Both the position numbers and the translations under genes were made by a program. This document shows positions 5,305 through 7,840 of a DNA stretch of 7,840 nucleotides, piece after piece; the stretch's first letter is position 1, and each line of letters starts with the position of its first letter. The notes under the pieces were generated by a model. It was not told the origin of the DNA. It ran no database searches and worked only from the letters and a program-made list of their open reading frames with translations. This DNA comes from Saprospiraceae bacterium (GTDB taxonomy: Bacteria > Bacteroidota > Bacteroidia > Chitinophagales > Saprospiraceae), in NCBI GenBank assembly GCA_025455635.1, contig JALOMF010000178.1, positions 1 to 7,840 of the forward strand. The letters run 5' to 3'.

Positions 5305-5385
5305 TGTCTTATTTTTAGAAGGTGAGAGGGCGAGAAAGTGAGCGGTGAGCAGCCACTACCCTACCCTTTCGGTGATTGATTTTGG

Positions 5386-5426
5386 AAAAAGTCGGCGGCG
5401 TCCTGCGGGGAGCAGCGACCGCCGCC
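5386..5426 (-). terminator. Intrinsic terminator after the 213-aa gene
   Basis: On the minus strand: stem GGCGGCG/CGCCGCC enclosing an inner CTGC/GCAG stem with loop TCCCC, then GAC and TTTTT. It lies about 90 bp past the stop of the gene at 5516-6157 and before the RecE-like gene, so it separates the two transcripts. Confidence 0.7.
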
Positions 5427-5444
5427 GCTGGCAAGTAAATGGCT

Positions 5445-5488
5445 GGATGGCCTTTTTCAAGCTCCCGAATAATCGGGACAGGCTATCC
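5445..5488 (-). other. Two-tier hairpin in the 3' region of the 213-aa gene
   Basis: TCCCGA-ATAA-TCGGGA (5463-5478) is a perfect 6-bp stem with a 4-nt loop. It is flanked by GGATGGCCT (5445-5453) and AGGCTATCC (5480-5488), which pair over nine positions with one non-Watson-Crick pair. It may protect the 3' end or assist the terminator that follows it. Confidence 0.5.
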
Positions 5489-5515
5489 GACCATTACCCA
5501 AAAACCGATGTATGT

Positions 5516-6157
5516 TTAGGCTGCGACCGCTTCGGCCTCCGCTTCTTCTGGCTGGCCGTTCAGTTCGATGACGGGGTGCGGCGGGTTCCAGTTCAATGAA
5601 AACTCGATGCGGGCGTCCCCTGTGGTGGTTTCTTCCCGCCAAAAATTGATGCCCTCCGTGACCCGGAAAAGGGTGTCCTTATCGCCCTTGTCCAGCTTTT
5701 TGTAGCTAAATTCTGCCATGAAATACTTCTTGCCGGGGGCGTCGGGGTCTTTGCACTCCTTCTCGACCGGGCGGGCGGTGATGACCACATCGCAGGGCGT
5801 CACATCGTCGTAAAACATTTCGTTGGCAGCCAAGCGCATGAAGTTCTCGACGCTGTACCCGTGGAACAGCACGGCGCACACCTGACGGGCTTCATTGAGG
5901 AAAAAGAACTCCGCCCAACGCTTTTTGCCCATGCCCAAAATATTGTCGTTGAAGATGCGGTAGGCAATGGGGATGAAGGAAAACTCCTCCCCTTTCTTGG
6001 TCAGCGACACGTCGCCGTTGAGGTTGAAATTGCCCTTGCTGGCGTCGAAGCGGATTTGGCGGGGGTAGCCGGGCAGGTAGCGCAGGTTGTGGACTTCGCC
6101 CGTCTTTTTGTCAATCAGGTTGCCGTTGGCACTGGTGATTGGAAGCAGATTTTTCAT
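5516..6157 (-). CDS. Hypothetical 213-aa protein next to the RecE-like nuclease
   Basis: I do not recognise this family. The start is the ATG at 6155-6157. The protein looks beta-rich and globular: LRYLPGYPRQIRFDASKGNF (25-44), GEEFSFIPIAYRIFND (56-71), WAEFFFLNEARQVCAVLFHG (81-100), then NEMFYDDVTPCDVVITARPV (112-131) and KYFMAEFSYKKLDKGDKD (144-161). It ends in an acidic, alanine-rich tail, EEAEAEAVAA (204-213), set off from the fold. There is no signal peptide or membrane segment. It is the next upstream gene to a RecE-type nuclease, the place where a ssDNA-annealing or ssDNA-binding partner is often found. The compact fold plus acidic tail would suit such a role, but no motif of RecT, Red-beta, ERF or SSB is seen. 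That role is a positional inference only. The gene has its own downstream terminator and no clear promoter. Confidence 0.75.
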   Translation of the reverse strand: MKNLLPITSANGNLIDKKTGEVHNLRYLPGYPRQIRFDASKGNFNLNGDVSLTKKGEEFSFIPIAYRIFNDNILGMGKKRWAEFFFLNEARQVCAVLFHGYSVENFMRLAANEMFYDDVTPCDVVITARPVEKECKDPDAPGKKYFMAEFSYKKLDKGDKDTLFRVTEGINFWREETTTGDARIEFSLNWNPPHPVIELNGQPEEAEAEAVAA

Positions 6158-6404
6158 AGTAAATAAATAATTAATGTAAATTGAAAAAAGTGCAGTGTTC
6201 GACCGGGATACTGCGCCCCCTGCCCAACCTGTTGCCGCACAGGGAGGGAAAAGCGGTTTCTCTTTCAGATTTATTCCGGCTATGCCCGGAAAAGGCTATT
6301 TCTCAAAGGAATTTCTACCGAAAACTAAGCCCGTACTACTTGCGCAAGAGGAAGAAAAGCGCCGGGGATAACGCCCCCCGACAGGGCGGTTTTCTCACAG
6401 TATG
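6158..6404. other. Intergenic region with several weak hairpins
   Basis: No gene is convincing here. The segment nearest the 213-aa gene (6158-6185) is AT-rich and should hold its promoter, although no clean TAnnTTTG is seen. Further right are small hairpins: TTCCGG-ctatgc-CCGGAA (6274-6291) and CGCCC...GGGCG (6372-6388, followed on the plus strand by GTTTT). The latter may terminate leftward transcription from the gene at 6405, but its minus-strand T-tract is poor. Confidence 0.4.
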
Positions 6405-6734
6405 TCAAAGCAGCAATTCAAAAAGTATCTCCGCCAACTCCCTCTCCTCCAGCCCAGCCCAAGCGGTGATTTTGTAGCGGTCGCCACCTTCGGAAAGGAT
6501 GTCGGCCTCGATTCCGACAACCTTGCATTTCCGGTTGAAAAAACGGTAGGCTTCCATGGTGAAGGGCGGCACGATGGGCAACTTGCCATGCAAGCAAACC
6601 ACCTCGTATTCCTGATAGCCGGGGGTGATGCAAAAATGCTCGGCGGGGCGCAAGGTGCGCTCCTCGTAATAGGCTTCGGCGGCTGCGATGCGGGCAGCCT
6701 CGACGCTTTGGGAGAGATAAGTTGTGTCTGTCAT
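6405..6734 (-). CDS. Hypothetical 109-aa protein
   Basis: Not recognised. The start chosen is the ATG at 6732-6734; an in-frame TTG at 6774-6776 lies upstream of the probable -7 box (6765-6772) and so should be outside the transcript. The product has an N-terminal helix (VEAARIAAAEAYYEERT, 11-27) with hydrophobic faces, then a mixed alpha/beta part: HFCITPGYQEYEVVCLHGKL (33-52), FTMEAYRFFNRKCKVVGIEA (58-77), DRYKITAWAGLEERELAEIL (85-104). No membrane segment, signal peptide or catalytic motif is visible. It is the first leftward gene from the divergent control region shared with the alanine-rich protein, so the same regulator may control both. Confidence 0.65.
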   Translation of the reverse strand: MTDTTYLSQSVEAARIAAAEAYYEERTLRPAEHFCITPGYQEYEVVCLHGKLPIVPPFTMEAYRFFNRKCKVVGIEADILSEGGDRYKITAWAGLEERELAEILFELLL

Positions 6735-6764
6735 TTGTCTATTGATTTTGTTGAATTGTTGATA

Positions 6765-6795
6765 CAAAGATGACAATAAAATACCTAATTATCAA
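6765..6795 (-). promoter_or_regulatory. Putative promoter of the 109-aa gene (TTG-N20-CATCTTTG)
   Basis: On the minus strand, TTG (6795-6793), 20 nt, then CATCTTTG (6772-6765), one mismatch from TAnnTTTG. Transcription would start near 6758, leaving about 24 nt before the ATG at 6734. An AATAAAATACCTAA copy (6775-6788) lies inside the spacer between the two elements. Confidence 0.5.
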
Positions 6796-6955
6796 TACCC
6801 CGACCCACATATTTTTTGCTCATATAATGATTATTTAAGAAAATAAAATACCTAAATAATTTCCTTTTCAATGCCCAAACCACAAAGACAATTTAATAAA
6901 TAAAAAATGTAAAAAAATACCTGCGAGGCTTGTAAAATGAAAATAAAATACCTAA
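6775..6955 (+). repeat. Array of AATAAAATACCTAA direct repeats (putative operators)
   Basis: Three exact copies of AATAAAATACCTAA occur at 6775-6788, 6842-6855 and 6942-6955, with a degenerate one (AAAAAAATACCT) at 6911-6922. All are on the same strand, with start-to-start spacings of 67, 69 and 31 bp. The outer copies overlap the core promoters of the two divergent genes. This fits binding sites of one regulator, or iterons; the controlling protein is not identified. Confidence 0.75.
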
Positions 6956-6960
6956 CTTTA
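6930..6960 (+). promoter_or_regulatory. Putative promoter of the alanine-rich gene (TTG-N20-TAACTTTA)
   Basis: TTG (6930-6932), 20 nt, then TAACTTTA (6953-6960), one mismatch from TAnnTTTG. The predicted start is about 14 nt before the ATG at 6981. The repeat at 6942-6955 covers the end of the spacer and enters the -7 box, so a bound protein should block this promoter. Confidence 0.5.
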
Positions 6961-6980
6961 AATCAAGAAAACAAGCACAA

Positions 6981-7700
6981 ATGACAACGACAAGCACCAC
7001 GAAACAACAGGCAAACCGAGCAAGCGCCGCCGCACACTGGGCGAAAAAGGACGCCGAAGCCGCCCGCCACGCCGCACAGGAAAGCGCCGCCACCAACCCG
7101 GCACGGAACGGCGAGGCAAAGCGCCACCACGCCGAAGCCCTGCAAGCAAGCTGGGAGACAGAACAAGCCGCCCGTAAAGCCCAAGCCGCCACCGACCCGG
7201 AAACTGCAGCCCGCCACGCCGACGAAGCGGCAGCGGCAGCGGAAAGGGCGAAGCAGAGCCGCAAGGCAGCCGAAGCCGCCGCACAGCCCACCAACGCCCC
7301 GGCGGACGCCCTGACCCAAGCCGCCCGCAACGCTGCCAGCGAAGCGCAAAGGAGCGCCGCCGAAGCCAAGGAAGCCGAACTGGAAGCCCAACGCCACAAC
7401 CTGCGGGAAGCCAGCTACGGCGACGTGCGGAACTGCAAATCCGCACACGCACACAAGGCGGCGAAACAACAGGCAGCAAGGGCGCAAGCCGAGGCAGAAG
7501 CCGCCGCCCGCTGCGCTGCATGGGCGAGCTACCACGAAATAGAAGGGCTGAAACTGGAAGCGGCAAAAGCTGCCCAATGCCACGCCAAAAAAGCAGCCGA
7601 AGCCGCCCGCAAAGCGAGGGAAGCCGCACAAACGGCAAAGGAAGGGGCGAGAGAAGCCAAGCAACGGAACGACGAGCAACCCACCGACCCGGAAGACTGA
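6981..7700 (+). CDS. Alanine-rich coiled-coil-like protein
   Basis: 239 residues, about one third alanine (81), most of the rest E, K, R, Q and H, with very few large hydrophobics. Segments such as DEAAAAAERAKQSRKAAEAA and KAAEAARKAREAAQTAKEGA should form long charged helices or coiled coil. Two less regular stretches interrupt them: TNAPADALTQ (about 105-114) and REASYGDVRNCKSAHAH (142-158). The last residues (NDEQPTDPED) are polar and acidic. There is no signal peptide or membrane segment, so TolA-like anchoring is not supported. Similar composition is seen in LEA-like, histone H1-like and scaffold proteins; no family can be assigned. The ATG at 6981 fits the promoter at 6930-6960. The coding strand is extremely T-poor (102 bases without T at 7039-7140), so opposite-strand frames are also open. 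The plus frame is preferred for its promoter, helical logic and clean ATG. It is divergent from the 109-aa gene and shares its operator repeats. Confidence 0.65.
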   Translation: MTTTSTTKQQANRASAAAHWAKKDAEAARHAAQESAATNPARNGEAKRHHAEALQASWETEQAARKAQAATDPETAARHADEAAAAAERAKQSRKAAEAAAQPTNAPADALTQAARNAASEAQRSAAEAKEAELEAQRHNLREASYGDVRNCKSAHAHKAAKQQAARAQAEAEAAARCAAWASYHEIEGLKLEAAKAAQCHAKKAAEAARKAREAAQTAKEGAREAKQRNDEQPTDPED

Positions 7701-7840
7701 ACACCAACGACGGCGGGGCAAACAAAGCACGACCCCAAGAAACCAACACCCTAAAAATTAAAAATTTTTATGGTTATTAGATCGGTATTGAACTGTTGTG
7801 ATATGCTTTAACATATAATTATATATTTTTAATTTTTATT
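7701..7840. other. AT-rich 3' region with A/T palindrome and inverted repeat
   Basis: No gene is seen. The first 50 bp keep the T-poor bias of the preceding gene, then the sequence turns almost wholly A/T. TAAAAATTTTTA (7759-7770) is a palindrome that might serve as a weak terminator. TAAAAATTAAAAA (7752-7764) has an exact inverted copy TTTTTAATTTTTA at 7826-7838, 13 bp each; chance is possible in such AT-rich DNA. Confidence 0.45.

Noticed and set aside
4483..5325. 280-codon plus-strand open frame opposite the RecE-like gene
   Set aside because: The minus strand encodes a complete PD-(D/E)XK nuclease with all motifs; the plus frame is its antisense shadow and shows no domain.
6181..6477. 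Plus-strand 98-codon frame starting with TTG
   Set aside because: It has a TTG start, overlaps the minus-strand 109-aa gene, and has no recognisable promoter or domain.
6775..6955. CRISPR array
   Set aside because: The repeats are only 14 bp, the spacings are unequal, and they overlap promoters; an operator or iteron array fits better.
6958..7749. Long minus-strand open frames (263 and 255 codons) opposite the alanine-rich gene
   Set aside because: They are open because the plus strand lacks T. Their peptides are rich in Arg, Cys, Phe and Trp without domain structure, and the promoter evidence favours the plus-strand gene.

Overview
The window looks like an accessory, probably mobile, region of a Bacteroidota genome or plasmid. 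The evidence is the promoter style (TAnnTTTG-like -7 boxes, three of them with a TTG exactly 20 nt upstream), the lack of clear Shine-Dalgarno sequences, and the gene content: an EAD11-type effector-associated domain, ArdC, a DUF6166 protein and a RecE-type PD-(D/E)XK nuclease. A Saprospirales-like source is a guess from the EAD content. Base composition is a mosaic, with AT-leaning segments (about 190-1915, 2290-2680, 6780-6980 and the right end) alternating with GC-rich ones, which suggests assembly from different sources.

Left part, rightward: the 3' end of a helix-turn-helix gene (2-163), then a compact two-gene unit of a GNAT-like protein (194-712) and an Mrr-type PD-(D/E)XK nuclease with a helical C-terminal half (740-1915). 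This pair has the layout of a small defence module and resembles no named system that I know.

Middle (1916-2982): two diverged direct copies (about 92% identical by eye) of a structured, GC-rich, roughly 220-bp repeat flank a short AT-richer segment. That segment carries a leftward gene for a stand-alone EAD11-like domain with its own TTG-N20-TTTCTTTG promoter. Each repeat holds conserved hairpins and ends in a G-quadruplex motif.

Right-centre, all leftward (from 6734 down to 2983): a small unknown protein (6405-6734), an unknown 213-aa protein (5516-6157), a RecE-like exonuclease (4462-5304), ArdC antirestriction/zincin (3399-4301) and DUF6166 (2983-3327). Strong intrinsic terminators follow the 213-aa gene, the RecE-like gene and the DUF6166 gene, so most of these look like separate transcription units. 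ArdC and DUF6166 may be co-transcribed. Together they look like the recombination and antirestriction part of a plasmid, phage or integrative element.

Right end: an AT-rich divergent regulatory region (6735-6980) with four copies of AATAAAATACCTAA, some overlapping both divergent promoters, then a rightward gene (6981-7700) for an alanine-rich, probably coiled-coil protein whose coding strand is almost free of T. The last 140 bp are AT-rich and non-coding.

Most worth following up: the GNAT-nuclease pair, the repeat-flanked EAD11 cassette, the shared operator array, and the unknown 213-aa partner of the RecE-like nuclease.
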